Positions 9,216-17,835 of a stretch of DNA of 42,375 nt are shown here, piece by piece. The DNA lies in NCBI GenBank assembly GCA_913042205.1, contig CAJWIY010000011.1, positions 1 through 42,375 on the forward strand, given 5' to 3'. Below the pieces are notes generated by a model. The model did no database searches. It saw only the letters and a program-made list of their open reading frames with translations, and was not told the DNA's origin. The stretch comes from an uncultured Gammaproteobacteria bacterium. GTDB taxonomy: Bacteria; Pseudomonadota; Gammaproteobacteria; Pseudomonadales; Litorivicinaceae. A program made the position numbers and the translations under genes. Each line of letters begins with the position of its first letter. The stretch's first letter is position 1.

Positions 9216-10204
9216 ATTGTCTCTACGTCAGGGATTGCAGCGAGCGCGTCCTCAATTACCTTCCAGTTGGCGCCCGGTAAGTGCGCACGCTCGCTGAGGA
9301 TTTGTCTATATCTCCGCGCACCTGGGACATCATGATACAAGCCAACTAAGTGTCTTGTCAGGTGTTTCAGGGGAAAACCCTGGGCGAGGACAGATTCGAC
9401 ATAGGGCTGATATGCCATGAGCGCCTCGAACGCTGTCTTGTGGGGCGGGTCGGACCTGAAGACTTGGTGGTCCACACCCAGAAGTATCTGTGGCGTTTGA
9501 TAAGCGGCACGACCGACCATGACGCCATCAAAGACCGAGAGTTGTTGGATACACTGATCTAATGATTTCAGTCCGCCGTTTAAAATGATTTCCATGTCCG
9601 TGAATTGATACTTCATTTTCTGAACCAGGTCATAGTTTAGGGGCGGTATTTCTCTATTTTCTTTCGGGGACAATCCCCCTAGAACCGCTTTCCGTGCGTG
9701 GACAATCACACGTCTAATATTTCTTTGACGGAGCATCTCAAGAAATTCGGGTAATGTTTGTTCAGTATTTTGATCATTAACACCTAGACGAATCTTCGCC
9801 GTGATATTCGGACCCTGAGAACCAGCGGCGTTTAGCATCGCCTCAAAACATTCCGAAACACGATCTGGGTCGGTCATTAATGCCGCGCCAAAACAGCCGG
9901 CCTGAACCCTGTCTGACGGACATCCCAGATTAAGATTAATCTCGTAAAATCCCAGTTCTTTTACGTATTCAGTAGCTCTGTACAGCTCATCGGGGTCCGA
10001 TCCGCCGACCTGTAATGCCAAAGGATATTCCTCTGTTGAGTGCTGAGTGAGGCGGTCGAGATTTCCGTGGACTAGAGCGGGCGCCGTGACCATCTCGGTA
10101 TATAAGAGCGCTTTCTGGGTTAGCGTACGCGCAAACACACGCCAATGGCGGTCGGTCCGTTCCATCATGGGCGCGGTCGAGAAACGATAATTTAAGAAGG
10201 TCAT
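9212..10204 (-). CDS. dusA: tRNA-dihydrouridine(20/20a) synthase DusA
   Basis: DusA is a flavoenzyme that reduces uridine 20/20a in the tRNA D-loop to dihydrouridine using NADPH. The 330-residue protein starts with a TIM-barrel FMN domain (STAPMMERTDRHWR) and has the catalytic cysteine within the NLNLGCPSDRVQAGCFGA block. The GGLSPKENREIPPLNYD segment is characteristic of the DusA subfamily. It is the promoter-proximal gene of the dusA-tal pair, with an AT-rich intergenic region upstream shared with the divergent H-NS-like gene. Confidence 0.95.
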   Translation of the reverse strand: MTFLNYRFSTAPMMERTDRHWRVFARTLTQKALLYTEMVTAPALVHGNLDRLTQHSTEEYPLALQVGGSDPDELYRATEYVKELGFYEINLNLGCPSDRVQAGCFGAALMTDPDRVSECFEAMLNAAGSQGPNITAKIRLGVNDQNTEQTLPEFLEMLRQRNIRRVIVHARKAVLGGLSPKENREIPPLNYDLVQKMKYQFTDMEIILNGGLKSLDQCIQQLSVFDGVMVGRAAYQTPQILLGVDHQVFRSDPPHKTAFEALMAYQPYVESVLAQGFPLKHLTRHLVGLYHDVPGARRYRQILSERAHLPGANWKVIEDALAAIPDVETI

Positions 10205-10349
10205 TGACTCAGGTTTTTATAACAAATCGCTGTCTTTTAATTAAATTTTATTCATTCTAGGAAATTAAAACTAATCACTCGGTTGAATTAATTTTCTAAT
10301 TCATTATATATAAACGCATGTTTTATTGAATCACTCCCGGGGGATCATT

Positions 10350-10706
10350 TTGGTTTCAAATACTAGTATCCGGCTGTCCGCGTTTAATCTTAAGGAACTG
10401 GAGAGTCTTCAAAAAAAAATTCAAAACGAAATTAAAAAACGGCGCTCAAAAACTCAAGAAGAAGGATTAAAAAAGATCAAACTGATCGCAGCCGAGTATG
10501 GTCTATCTGCAAGTGAGTTAAAAAGTTTATCCGTTGTGAAGGCACGGAAGGTTAAATCGAAGTCGAGGACAAAGCGTGGTCCCGTGCCGCCGAAATATCG
10601 TGACCCGTCAAACAGCGCCAATACGTGGACCGGCCGCGGTAGGCAGCCTAAATGGGTCGAGGCGTTCCTAAGCTCAGGCGGGCGACTAGACCAGATCACC
10701 ATTTAA
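10350..10706 (+). CDS. H-NS family nucleoid-associated protein
   Basis: This is a small DNA-binding protein of the H-NS histone family, which typically silences AT-rich and horizontally acquired DNA. The N-terminal half is a predicted coiled coil (FNLKELESLQKKIQNEIKKR) for oligomerisation. A basic linker follows, then the C-terminal AT-hook-like domain with PPKYRDP...TWTGRGRQPKWVEAFL, the family signature. I chose TTG 10350 because GGGGG lies six bases upstream; an in-frame TTG at 10326 would add eight residues. The upstream 150 bp are strongly AT-rich, consistent with autoregulation, which is inference. Confidence 0.85.
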   Translation: MVSNTSIRLSAFNLKELESLQKKIQNEIKKRRSKTQEEGLKKIKLIAAEYGLSASELKSLSVVKARKVKSKSRTKRGPVPPKYRDPSNSANTWTGRGRQPKWVEAFLSSGGRLDQITI

Positions 10707-10737
10707 AATCCCGCAGTTTTTCGGTAGGCGTTATACT

Positions 10738-10761
10738 CCTCCTCAGCCGGAGGATTAGATG
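10738..10761 (+). promoter_or_regulatory. Hairpin masking the gltX Shine-Dalgarno
   Basis: CCTCC at 10738-10742 is complementary to GGAGG at 10749-10753, the ribosome site of gltX, with a six-base loop. Folding would hide the ribosome site six bases before the ATG at 10759. Regulation by this fold is inference. Confidence 0.35.
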
Positions 10762-12252
10762 ACCGTTCGTACACGTATAGCGCCCTCACCGACGGGCGAC
10801 CCCCATGTCGGGACCGCCTACATTTCTCTTTTCAACTATGCGTTCGCAGCGGAACATGGTGGCCAATTCGTTTTACGGATTGAGGACACAGACCAGAGGC
10901 GTTCAACAGCTAAGTCGGAGAAAGACATTCTAGATGCGCTCCGTTGGACTGGTCTGAGTTGGGACGAGGGGCCCGACATAGGAGGTGATTACGGGCCCTA
11001 CCGCCAGAGCGAGCGTGCCGAAATATATCAAACCCACTGCGATACACTGATTGATAGCGGCCACGCGTTCCGTTGCTTTTGCTCGGCGCAAGATCTTGAC
11101 GCGATGCGGGCTGAGCAGATGGCTGCAAAGCAAACACCCCGATACGATGGACGTTGCTCACACTTGTCAGCCGCCGAGGCAGACGCCCGAAAGGCGAGGG
11201 GCGAGGAGTGCGTCGTCCGGATGCGTGTCCCGACGGACGGGGACTGCGTGTTCAGCGACAGGCTTCGGGGCGATATACGTATCCCGTGGTCCCAGGTCGA
11301 CATGCAGGTACTGATGAAGGCCGACGGTCTGCCTACGTACCACCTCGCAAATGTTGTCGATGATCACCTGATGAGGATCACGCACGTGATCCGGGGCGAG
11401 GAGTGGCTCCCGTCGGCACCAAAGCATCAGCTGCTTTATCAATATTTTGGTTGGGACATGCCAGAGCTTTGTCACCTCCCCCTGCTCCGCAACCCAGACC
11501 AGTCGAAGCTAAGCAAACGAAAGAACCCGACCTCAATACTCTTTTATCGTGATCAGGGATATCTCCCCGAGGCGCTCCTTAACTATCTCGGCCGGATGGG
11601 CTGGTCGATGCCAGACGAGAGGGAGCAGTTCACGCTATCAGAGATGGTTGACGCGTTCGACATTGACCGTGTGTCACTCGGGGGGCCAATCTTCGATCTC
11701 GAGAAACTGACCTGGTTGAACGGTCAGTGGCTCCAGAAAAGTCTCTCAGATAGCGATTATATCGAACGCCTCATGAGCTGGATGTGCTCACGTGGTTTCT
11801 TTGAGTCGGTCCTGCCGCACCTCAGGTCTCGGCTTGACGTATTTTCTGATGCCGGTCAATGGTTAGCCCCGCTGTGGTCCCGGGACGTGACGTTGTCCGC
11901 TGACACGCTCGAGGCGATCGGTTTAGATCAGGACACCTTGACGAGTGTATTGCAATACCTGATCTGGCGACTTGAGTCCGTGGGCTCGTGGAGCCGTGAG
12001 AATATTGAAACAGAGGTCAGGTGGGTCTGTAATGCGTTGGATCTTAAGCTTAGGGACGTTATGCCTGTTATATTTCTAGCGCTCAGCGGATCCAGGCAGT
12101 CTATGAGCGCCTTTGATCTAGCGGCACTGCTTGGTCCCGACCGGACGAGGGTCCGCCTCAGGTCAGCTCTCGAGTTGAGTGGTGGTATCTCGAAGAAGGC
12201 ACTAAAGCGCCTCGAGAAGGGCTACCAAGACGCGATAACGACCACGTCTTAG
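10759..12252 (+). CDS. gltX: Glutamyl-tRNA synthetase
   Basis: GltX charges tRNA-Glu with glutamate. The 497-residue product is a class I synthetase of the Pseudomonas-like type: the HIGH box appears as PSPTGDPHVGTAY at residues 9-21, the RIEDTDQ segment follows, cysteines in CFCS and YDGRC suit a zinc site, and the KMSKS loop reads KLSKRKNP. The C-terminal anticodon-binding helices are present to full length. A strong GGAGG ribosome site precedes the ATG. It is followed directly by a tRNA-Pro gene on the other strand. Confidence 0.97.
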   Translation: MTVRTRIAPSPTGDPHVGTAYISLFNYAFAAEHGGQFVLRIEDTDQRRSTAKSEKDILDALRWTGLSWDEGPDIGGDYGPYRQSERAEIYQTHCDTLIDSGHAFRCFCSAQDLDAMRAEQMAAKQTPRYDGRCSHLSAAEADARKARGEECVVRMRVPTDGDCVFSDRLRGDIRIPWSQVDMQVLMKADGLPTYHLANVVDDHLMRITHVIRGEEWLPSAPKHQLLYQYFGWDMPELCHLPLLRNPDQSKLSKRKNPTSILFYRDQGYLPEALLNYLGRMGWSMPDEREQFTLSEMVDAFDIDRVSLGGPIFDLEKLTWLNGQWLQKSLSDSDYIERLMSWMCSRGFFESVLPHLRSRLDVFSDAGQWLAPLWSRDVTLSADTLEAIGLDQDTLTSVLQYLIWRLESVGSWSRENIETEVRWVCNALDLKLRDVMPVIFLALSGSRQSMSAFDLAALLGPDRTRVRLRSALELSGGISKKALKRLEKGYQDAITTTS

Positions 12253-12268
12253 GCGCCTTTAATGTTAA

Positions 12269-12345
12269 TGGTCGGAACAGCAGGATTCGAACCTGCGACC
12301 TTCTCGTCCCGAACGAGACGCGCTACCAGGCTGCGCTATGCTCCG
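12269..12345 (-). tRNA. tRNA-Pro (anticodon CGG)
   Basis: Read on the minus strand this 77-nt stretch folds as a full cloverleaf. The acceptor arm CGGAGCA pairs with TGTTCCG, the D arm is GCGCAGCCTGGTAGCGC, the anticodon loop is TTCGGGA with CGG at 12309-12311, the T arm is GCAGG TTCGAAT CCTGC, and CCA is encoded at the 3' end. It is closely similar to E. coli tRNA-Pro. Confidence 0.96.
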
Positions 12346-12367
12346 ACACCAGCTACTGATTGTAGTA

Positions 12368-12724
12368 TTAAAGTCTGCCGTTGAGTATCTCGTCGCAGCG
12401 AGGCCAGTTCCACTCGCCCTCGGTCCTGGCCATGCGTATTGACTCGATAAGTCCATCGGAGACGTCAATCTCGAGGACGCAGTAAAGGCTCAGACCATGG
12501 CCGTAGCCGTCACCATAGATCTTGGTTGAGTCCCCGGTCCCGATCCAGTTATATGTCACCAAATTTGGTTCCTGTTTCTCGACATCCTTGGGCTGACCAA
12601 ACCGATCGAAAAATATGTCCGCGTTCTGGCCGGCCCAAGACGCTGACGTCTCGCTAATAAGTTCACTGGTAGTCTTAAAACAGCCGGTTAACAGGCAAGC
12701 TAGAAGGATAAAAAAATACCGCAT
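12368..12724 (-). CDS. Small hypothetical lipoprotein
   Basis: The product is 118 residues. The N-terminal signal peptide ends in a clear lipobox (LLTGC at about residues 11-15), so it should be a membrane-anchored lipoprotein. The mature part contains [22 protein letters not shown] and a pair of later cysteines. The FGxP-plus-YxW pattern resembles small outer-membrane lipoproteins of the BamE/SmpA type, but I cannot assign it to a family with confidence. It lies alone between tRNA-Pro and tRNA-Ala. Confidence 0.65.
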   Translation of the reverse strand: MRYFFILLACLLTGCFKTTSELISETSASWAGQNADIFFDRFGQPKDVEKQEPNLVTYNWIGTGDSTKIYGDGYGHGLSLYCVLEIDVSDGLIESIRMARTEGEWNWPRCDEILNGRL

Positions 12725-12957
12725 GGCATGGGTCTCTCTGGTTAAAATTTAAACGCGGCAAGTCATTTAAGACCCGTTCAGATCTAGCGAAATACCTTTC
12801 TGGTGTCCTCTAAGCGCGGCATGTTCCAAATTTGTTTGTCAACCTTGTTCTAGCGGTTTAAACTCTCGCCGCGTGTAAATACGCATATCAATGCTACCAT
12901 AATCAAATTAAGGTTCTGGAAGATGTGGACTCCACAGGCTGGGGTTCGAAACAAATA

Positions 12958-13033
<76 letters not shown>

Positions 13034-13132
13034 TCTTAAATAACTGATTTAAATGATATAAATTTAGTTACGTCCTTCGAATTGAGATAACCTTTAAGTC
13101 AAAGGACATCTGAAAGACACTAAATTTGTCAG

Positions 13133-13453
13133 TCAAACAGCTTTTCCAATCATTTCCAAACGGCCAATAACCAGGTCATAACTCAAACCTGCATCCCTGC
13201 AGAAGGCTCTTAATGTTTTTGCGCCCTCAGACGTATTACAGGGTGCACATATCAGGACTAAGTTGTCGTCTTCACTTAGACCACCTTTGCTGAGTTGATG
13301 GATGTGATCGAGATGTGATTGGTCAAAGGAGAGCTTTGTGGCGCAATATGGGCAGCGATTGAAGGGATGCATAAGCGTACTGAGGCAGTGGTAAGCGTCA
13401 CAACCGCTCACTAGGGAAATGATGCAAGAGTCAAGGATCCCTGCACCAAACAT
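13133..13453 (-). CDS. Small HNH endonuclease
   Basis: The 106-residue product carries an HNH nuclease core. A CPYC zinc knuckle is followed by LDHIHQLSKGG, an NLVLICAPCN segment with the second cysteine pair, and a short basic end. These small stand-alone HNH proteins are often found in mobile or defence-related islands. The first 27 residues are atypical, and translation could instead begin at the internal ATG at 13372. It lies within the stretch bounded by tRNA-Ala and its decayed copy, which suits an acquired origin. No partner methylase is visible. Confidence 0.75.
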   Translation of the reverse strand: MFGAGILDSCIISLVSGCDAYHCLSTLMHPFNRCPYCATKLSFDQSHLDHIHQLSKGGLSEDDNLVLICAPCNTSEGAKTLRAFCRDAGLSYDLVIGRLEMIGKAV

Positions 13454-13464
13454 CAGTTGTTAGC

Positions 13465-13860
13465 TTAATCAGCGAACAAGAGAGTCCCCGTTTCAATCGG
13501 ACTATTGGACATATTGAATTTTCTCACCACATCATTCTCATCAAACAAAATGACAAGTTCATTCCGTGTGCCCTCAGATTTGATTCCTGCTAGACCAAAA
13601 GTAAGAAGCACTGAACCAACTGTTTCCTTGGTAAATGCAGTTGTATCGTCGTATTGATACTTCCAAATCAACGAACCACTGTCGGTGTACGAAGTTTCAA
13701 ATGGCGAACCGAACATTCCTTTGATCTGTAATTTGGTCGTTTGTCCCGCAACGATCTTTGCTTGAACCTTTTCTTCTGTCTGTCCTTTCATACTCTCGTT
13801 CCCCGTGTTTGCGCACGCAACAAGAATCAGAAAAGTGAATAGTATTGATATATATCTCAC
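13465..13860 (-). CDS. SmpA/BamE-like small lipoprotein
   Basis: The product is about 131 residues. The GTG at 13860 has GGAGG five bases upstream and gives a normal signal peptide ending in a lipobox (LILVAC); a longer frame from 13935 lacks this logic. The mature protein contains a pattern of the SmpA/OmlA fold: the segment IVAGQTTKLQIKGMFGSPF, then a WKYQYDD strand and a final LVILFDENDVV strand. Family members bind peptidoglycan or outer-membrane assembly partners; the role here is unknown. It sits next to the HNH gene in the tRNA-bounded segment. Confidence 0.6.
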   Translation of the reverse strand: MRYISILFTFLILVACANTGNESMKGQTEEKVQAKIVAGQTTKLQIKGMFGSPFETSYTDSGSLIWKYQYDDTTAFTKETVGSVLLTFGLAGIKSEGTRNELVILFDENDVVRKFNMSNSPIETGTLLFAD

Positions 13861-14162
13861 GTCTGCCTCCTTTTTAGGTTTGAAGAGTTTAAAAACTAAA
13901 TTGCGTACGTCGCAGAGAATTAATTCATTCTTCATTTTATCGATTCAATATATACACACCAAAAGCGCTCTTTAGCAAATCTAGGCAGGTTCCCGCGGGT
14001 ACTTTGTTGGAATCCTAAAACTCGTTTTTAGACTATGAATGAGAAAGTTGTACAAAAGGCAGAAGAGTTTGCTAGAAAGCAGACGTTTAACCCACCGTCA
14101 GTACTTCACTTGGTTATCTAAAAAAAATATTATCCTCTAAAAATCATGTAAGAGATTTCGTT
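13861..14162. other. Gene-poor stretch with a 28-codon ORF
   Basis: No full gene is visible. A short plus-strand ORF at 14035-14121 encodes a charged helix-like peptide beginning MNEKVVQKAEEFARKQ, then stops. It could be the start of a truncated gene, but there is no ribosome site of note and no family I can name. The stretch is AT-rich and lies within the tRNA-bounded segment. Confidence 0.3.
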
Positions 14163-14528
14163 ATGAAATTCTTGGGTTTAGCTATTTGTTTGGGAATTAT
14201 TACTGGAGCCGTTGTAACGGTCGGTATTCATTTATTTTTTGACATCAATAGTCTCGTGTTTGTTCTTGGCGGAGCAACTGGCTTTTTAGTCATGAAAAAT
14301 GACCCAGAGAAGCACCTTGCCAACTTCGGGGAAGGAGCTGTTTATTTTGGATGGCTTGGAACTCTAATTGGATTAATTTCTATCGCAGGTGACCGTTTTT
14401 CTGCTTGGGGTGATGTGGATAAGATGGGACCAGCATTAGCTGTGGCTATGCTCACCATCCTATACGGTTACTCAATCAAGCTAATCACCATTGCGTTAGC
14501 CAAAGATTTAAAGCCCGTCAAGGAGTGA
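14163..14528 (+). CDS. Short MotA/TolQ/ExbB-like membrane protein
   Basis: The 121-residue product has four hydrophobic segments. An N-terminal helix is followed by a second helix in SLVFVLGGATGFLVM, then GWLGTLIGLISI and GPALAVAMLTILYGYSIKLI. The last two, with the GxxGTxxGL and PALAVAxLTxLYG patterns, match the proton-channel helices of MotA-like proteins. It is about half the usual length and lacks the cytoplasmic domain and a MotB/ExbD partner, so it may be a compact homologue or a remnant. It lies in the tRNA-bounded segment. Confidence 0.6.
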   Translation: MKFLGLAICLGIITGAVVTVGIHLFFDINSLVFVLGGATGFLVMKNDPEKHLANFGEGAVYFGWLGTLIGLISIAGDRFSAWGDVDKMGPALAVAMLTILYGYSIKLITIALAKDLKPVKE

Positions 14529-14531
14529 ATA

Positions 14532-14585
14532 ATGAACAAGTACACAAAATCAGTTTTAACCGTGATTGAATCAGCCGAAAGCTAA
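14532..14585 (+). pseudogene. Possible truncated gene start (17 codons)
   Basis: AAGGAG at the end of the MotA-like gene is well placed for this ATG, but the frame closes after 17 codons. It reads like the preserved start of a lost second gene of that unit, possibly a MotB/ExbD partner. That is inference with no sequence proof. Confidence 0.2.
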
Positions 14586-14622
14586 CCAGACTGCAAACAC
14601 GATTCTTAGTGAGTGACTAATT

Positions 14623-14841
14623 TTATTGAGCGTTTTCATAATTGAACGATGTTGTAGGCATGGGAAAATGGACGAAACCAGATTTTGACTTTAGATTAGG
14701 AGCACGGGCTACATATGATCTTGTTTGTTCTAACTGAGAAAAGATAGTTAGCGGTAGCAAATTTCCAGTTACCACTGCGTGAATATCGTGCCTCTCCCAA
14801 GCCACTACAGTTTTAACAAATTGTTTGTATGGTTTTCGTTG
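14623..14841 (-). pseudogene. Open frame of uncertain status
   Basis: A minus-strand frame of about 70 codons, with a GTG at 14805, encodes a protein-like stretch including KPYKQFVKTVVAWERHD and SYVARAPNLKSKSG. There is no good start or ribosome site and I recognise no family. It may be a remnant in this decayed segment or a chance open frame. Confidence 0.2.
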
Positions 14842-15096
14842 CTAGATCAATGATAAAGAGTAGACAGTATCTCTGCAGCCATGTTCAGCGTCCCATGCCT
14901 TCATCTCGTCGGCAGTCATAAAAGCTTCCATCGCTTCAAAATCTAGAACGTTCATGAGCATGATAGAGTTATGCTCGTCTACTTTGGCGATTTGGTAGTC
15001 ACCAACAAACTGTGACCAAGTTGGCTCATCCTCCATCACTTTTGCCTTAAAAACTTCAAAAGTACATTTGAAGGTTGATCTTATACATGTATTCAT
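14842..15096 (-). CDS. Small DUF3764-like protein (putative ferredoxin-like fold)
   Basis: The 84-residue product starts at an ATG with GAGGGA six bases upstream. Its beta-alpha-beta pattern (CTFEVFKAKV..., then NSIMLMNVLDFEAMEAFMTADEMKAW) resembles small dimeric alpha-beta barrel proteins and two neighbours further right (17412 and 17836). The family name comes from memory and is not certain. It is the last gene before the decayed tRNA-Ala copy. No function can be assigned. Confidence 0.55.
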   Translation of the reverse strand: MNTCIRSTFKCTFEVFKAKVMEDEPTWSQFVGDYQIAKVDEHNSIMLMNVLDFEAMEAFMTADEMKAWDAEHGCRDTVYSLSLI

Positions 15097-15710
15097 TTAG
15101 GTCCCTCAACGGATATGATCGCGCTTGAATTATCGAATGATCTAATCTGATTTGTCGAGTTCTCGCAGGGAGATCTTAATTTAGATGATACGAGATCTGT
15201 TTAGTCGTAGTGGCGTAAGGAATTTTAAGGCAGGTCTAATACCTGGATACAAACAATCATGGCATTGTCTAGGTCGGTGGTCCGACCCCGCCTAGTTCCA
15301 CCATTTCAAGTTATTGGATTTATTCATAAAACTCGAAATATATTTTGGTGTATAAACGTGTAGCTTAGTCCCGCGCCTCACATGAGTAATACGGATTCGA
15401 TCGCACACTCGCACTCCCTCTACCCCTAGCTGACATCTCTTAATGACGCCAAATGGAATTCAGAGCGCTCGATTAGCATTCTCGGACGCAATCACGACTC
15501 TTCGTCATCTTTTGGATCGGATATCAGGCCAGTCAGGTAAACCCGCGGACCCGCACAGTGTATGCATCATGGTGGTTGGGTTTGGGCACTGTTACCCCAT
15601 ATATCTGTGGGGGTCACGAGGCTTCTAGAGCTACGAACAGTTTAGTTCGAAATAGCTGTTGAAACTACACCGAAGTTCGAGTTGATTGTTTAAGTTACAG
15701 GGGAGTTACG
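15097..15710. other. Long non-coding stretch containing a tRNA remnant
   Basis: Apart from the tRNA-Ala-like segment at 15259-15303, I see no gene. A 61-codon frame at 15443-15628 has no ribosome site and a composition unlike a protein. This stretch marks the right boundary of the tRNA-bounded segment and holds the upstream region of the copper genes. Confidence 0.5.
15259..15303 (+). repeat. Decayed copy of the tRNA-Ala 3' half (candidate attachment-site remnant)
   Basis: Positions 15261-15303 match the 3' part of the tRNA-Ala gene (12991-13033) at 37 of 43 bases, from the anticodon through the encoded CCA, in the same orientation. The 5' half is absent. This is the pattern left by elements that integrate into the 3' end of a tRNA gene. 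No integrase gene is visible between the two copies. Confidence 0.75.
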
Positions 15711-16343
15711 ATGATACTCTACCGCCTAGCGATACTTATCTTGTTGTTCGTTCCAAAAGTAGCAGCCGCACACTCGCCTGTGGCTTACGTGATACCCCAA
15801 GACGAGGCGATCATTAAGGAATCACCAGAAACAATGGAGATCGCATTTACCGGTCCGTCGAGGCTCATCAAAGTCACATTGCATAGGCTGCTTCCGACCG
15901 AGGGTGCATCACTCTTCAGTAGGTTGTTCGGTGAGGCTCGGCAAGAGGAGATCGGGTTGTCAGACGATCAGTTCATGAAAGAAAACAAACGGCACCTGAT
16001 AGGGTTGCCGCCACTGACGGATGGTAAGTATAAGGCTGCATGGCGTGCCATAAGTGAGGACGGTCATACGATCAAAGGGAATTTTTCGTTCGAAATATCT
16101 CCAAATGGGACCAGCCTTGTAGCGATAGAGAAACAGAGCTTTAGTGGACAGGGTGTTGTCATACGAGTAAGGGACGCGAGCTTAACAATAAAGCACGGAC
16201 CTATTGGAGATCTGATTCCAGCGATGACAATGGAGTATGAGGTACCAGATAAGGCGATACTTAGAGAGCTGAAAAAAGGGGATCACGTGTCTTTCGTAAT
16301 AAACAAAGATCTGGATATCGTGCAACTGGTCAATGGAGAATAA
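15711..16343 (+). CDS. Periplasmic copper protein: CopC domain fused to a CusF-like domain
   Basis: The 210-residue product has a signal peptide ending in AAA, leaving a mature N terminus HSPVAY, with histidine as the first residue as in CopC. A CopC beta-sandwich follows to about residue 135, including the EDGHTIKG loop with a second histidine. The C-terminal part (about 140-210) resembles the CusF fold, with KHGPI and the copper-binding MTM motif (PAMTMEY). The position of CusF's copper-capping Trp is not Trp here. The start has GGGGAG upstream. With the downstream copD-like gene it should handle periplasmic copper. Confidence 0.82.
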   Translation: MILYRLAILILLFVPKVAAAHSPVAYVIPQDEAIIKESPETMEIAFTGPSRLIKVTLHRLLPTEGASLFSRLFGEARQEEIGLSDDQFMKENKRHLIGLPPLTDGKYKAAWRAISEDGHTIKGNFSFEISPNGTSLVAIEKQSFSGQGVVIRVRDASLTIKHGPIGDLIPAMTMEYEVPDKAILRELKKGDHVSFVINKDLDIVQLVNGE

Positions 16344-16475
16344 GGGTATTGAGTCAGTTCAGTCAAAAGCAACGAAGAGCTAGTCGGGTACTGATATTTT
16401 TAAATCAAATTACTCTCCTTCTTATCAAGTGACCCGCACGGTTCAGGGCGTGAATGTCTGGCGGGTAGAGTGATC

Positions 16476-17348
16476 ATGGATATCTGGGTATTACTGATCC
16501 CTACGATGCGAGTAGCTCTTTATGCTGCCGTAATCGGGGTCATAGGCACGTTTCTATTTACGGGTCATTTCTGGAGATACCAGTCGGACCGCAGCAGGGC
16601 CTATTGCACTGAACTACTACAAAAACTGTCTATGGTCGGAGTCTTAACCTCGGCCGCACTTTTTTTTGCTGTGAGCGGAAACATGGGCGGGACCTTCATG
16701 AGTGCATTTTCGCCTGAGCTACTTGAAATAGCGCTGAGTTCCAAAGCAGGGATCGCAAGCATTCTAGGCACAGGGGGATTTTTGGTCGTTATAGGCAAGA
16801 ATAGACTTGACCGAATCCTTCCCCCACTTGTAACTACCTTCGCGGTATCAGGGCTCCTTTTGTGGACCTTTCTCGTGTCCGGCCATGCGATAAAACTTGG
16901 TGCTTTTGCTCAGATTCTGTTGTTAATCCATTTACTCGGTATTGCGTTCTGGCTCGGTTCGCTTTTGCCCCTGAAACACATGTGTGAGTGCGAGGAGGGT
17001 GACGAGTTGTACGAGGTGGCGCACAATTTTGGGAAACTAGCTGTCTTTTATCTGTTAGGTCTATTGGTGGCCGGAGTTACGTTTGCATACTTGCTGATCG
17101 GTGACCTAGCTTTGCTGGTAGAGACCTCCTACGGTAACGTTTTTTTGGTGAAGCTATTGGTGGTTTCGGTTTTATTTTCTCTGGGTGCTTATAACAAATT
17201 TGTGTGTGTTCCCAAAATAAAAACCGATCCCATAAATGGCGCGCTGTACTTGAAGAAGTCGATTCGCATTGAGCTGGTGGCAGTCACCTTGATTTTTACA
17301 ATTACAAGCGTGCTGACAACTTCTGTCCCCCTTCCTATGGGGGGCTAA
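16476..17348 (+). CDS. CopD-family copper resistance/uptake membrane protein
   Basis: The roughly 290-residue product is an integral inner-membrane protein with about eight hydrophobic helices. The HLLGIAFWLGSLLPL segment and the SGHAIKLGAFAQILLLIHLLG stretch match CopD, which is thought to move copper across the inner membrane together with periplasmic CopC. It follows the CopC-CusF gene on the same strand after about 130 bp. The ATG at 16476 is preferred; a GTG lies two codons earlier. Histidines in the membrane segments are potential copper ligands. Confidence 0.85.
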   Translation: MDIWVLLIPTMRVALYAAVIGVIGTFLFTGHFWRYQSDRSRAYCTELLQKLSMVGVLTSAALFFAVSGNMGGTFMSAFSPELLEIALSSKAGIASILGTGGFLVVIGKNRLDRILPPLVTTFAVSGLLLWTFLVSGHAIKLGAFAQILLLIHLLGIAFWLGSLLPLKHMCECEEGDELYEVAHNFGKLAVFYLLGLLVAGVTFAYLLIGDLALLVETSYGNVFLVKLLVVSVLFSLGAYNKFVCVPKIKTDPINGALYLKKSIRIELVAVTLIFTITSVLTTSVPLPMGG

Positions 17349-17411
17349 TCGCTACCCGAATATGGAAAGCTCTAGTCCTATTTCAAGATGTTGGTCGTCG
17401 TTTTACGAACA

Positions 17412-17696
17412 TCAACCCATGAAGTAATTACCAATCTGCGCGATCGGTGTCGTGGAAGATACGTCAGCCCCAGCAGCCTCTCTGATCGCAACAATATCCG
17501 CCCTCTCGCCAAATGTTTTCATGAAAGACGGGTCCTGTGCCTCGACCAAGACATAAACCGCAGTCTCGTCGGCATTACATCCGGCCCAAATAATTTTCGA
17601 GCCAACCTCATTCATTTGGGGCTCAAGACCTTTGGCCATTTCAGACCAAGTATCCCAACCTTTCGAAATTTTAATTGTCACCAGCATAGTTACCAT
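17412..17696 (-). CDS. Small DUF3764-like protein (putative ferredoxin-like fold)
   Basis: The ATG at 17696 has GGGAG seven bases upstream and gives a 94-residue product; the longer frame from 17735 lacks support. The layout is beta-strand (MLVTIKIS), a helix with WDTWSEMAKGL, then strand KIIWAGCNADETAVYVLVEA and helix FMKTFGERADIVAIREAAGA. This is the split beta-alpha-beta pattern of small dimeric alpha-beta barrel proteins, like the neighbour at 17836. Family name from memory. Function unknown. Confidence 0.6.
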   Translation of the reverse strand: MVTMLVTIKISKGWDTWSEMAKGLEPQMNEVGSKIIWAGCNADETAVYVLVEAQDPSFMKTFGERADIVAIREAAGADVSSTTPIAQIGNYFMG

Positions 17697-17835
17697 TCCA
17701 AATCTCCCAATTTTTTGTAAGGTTTTGATTCTCACAGATACTTTTAATCACGTCACTGCGATGACAAAAAACCTTGTCAAAGATACAGTCGCGAAGCAGA
17801 CAAAGCATCAAGACCAAACATGGGCCAACATGTTT

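Noticed and set aside
14035-14121. 28-codon ORF as a fragment of an HD-domain protein
   Set aside because: The similarity rests on a short charged helix only; I keep it as an unassigned short frame.
15443-15628. 61-codon plus-strand ORF after the tRNA remnant
   Set aside because: No ribosome site and no domain-like features; the region otherwise looks non-coding.
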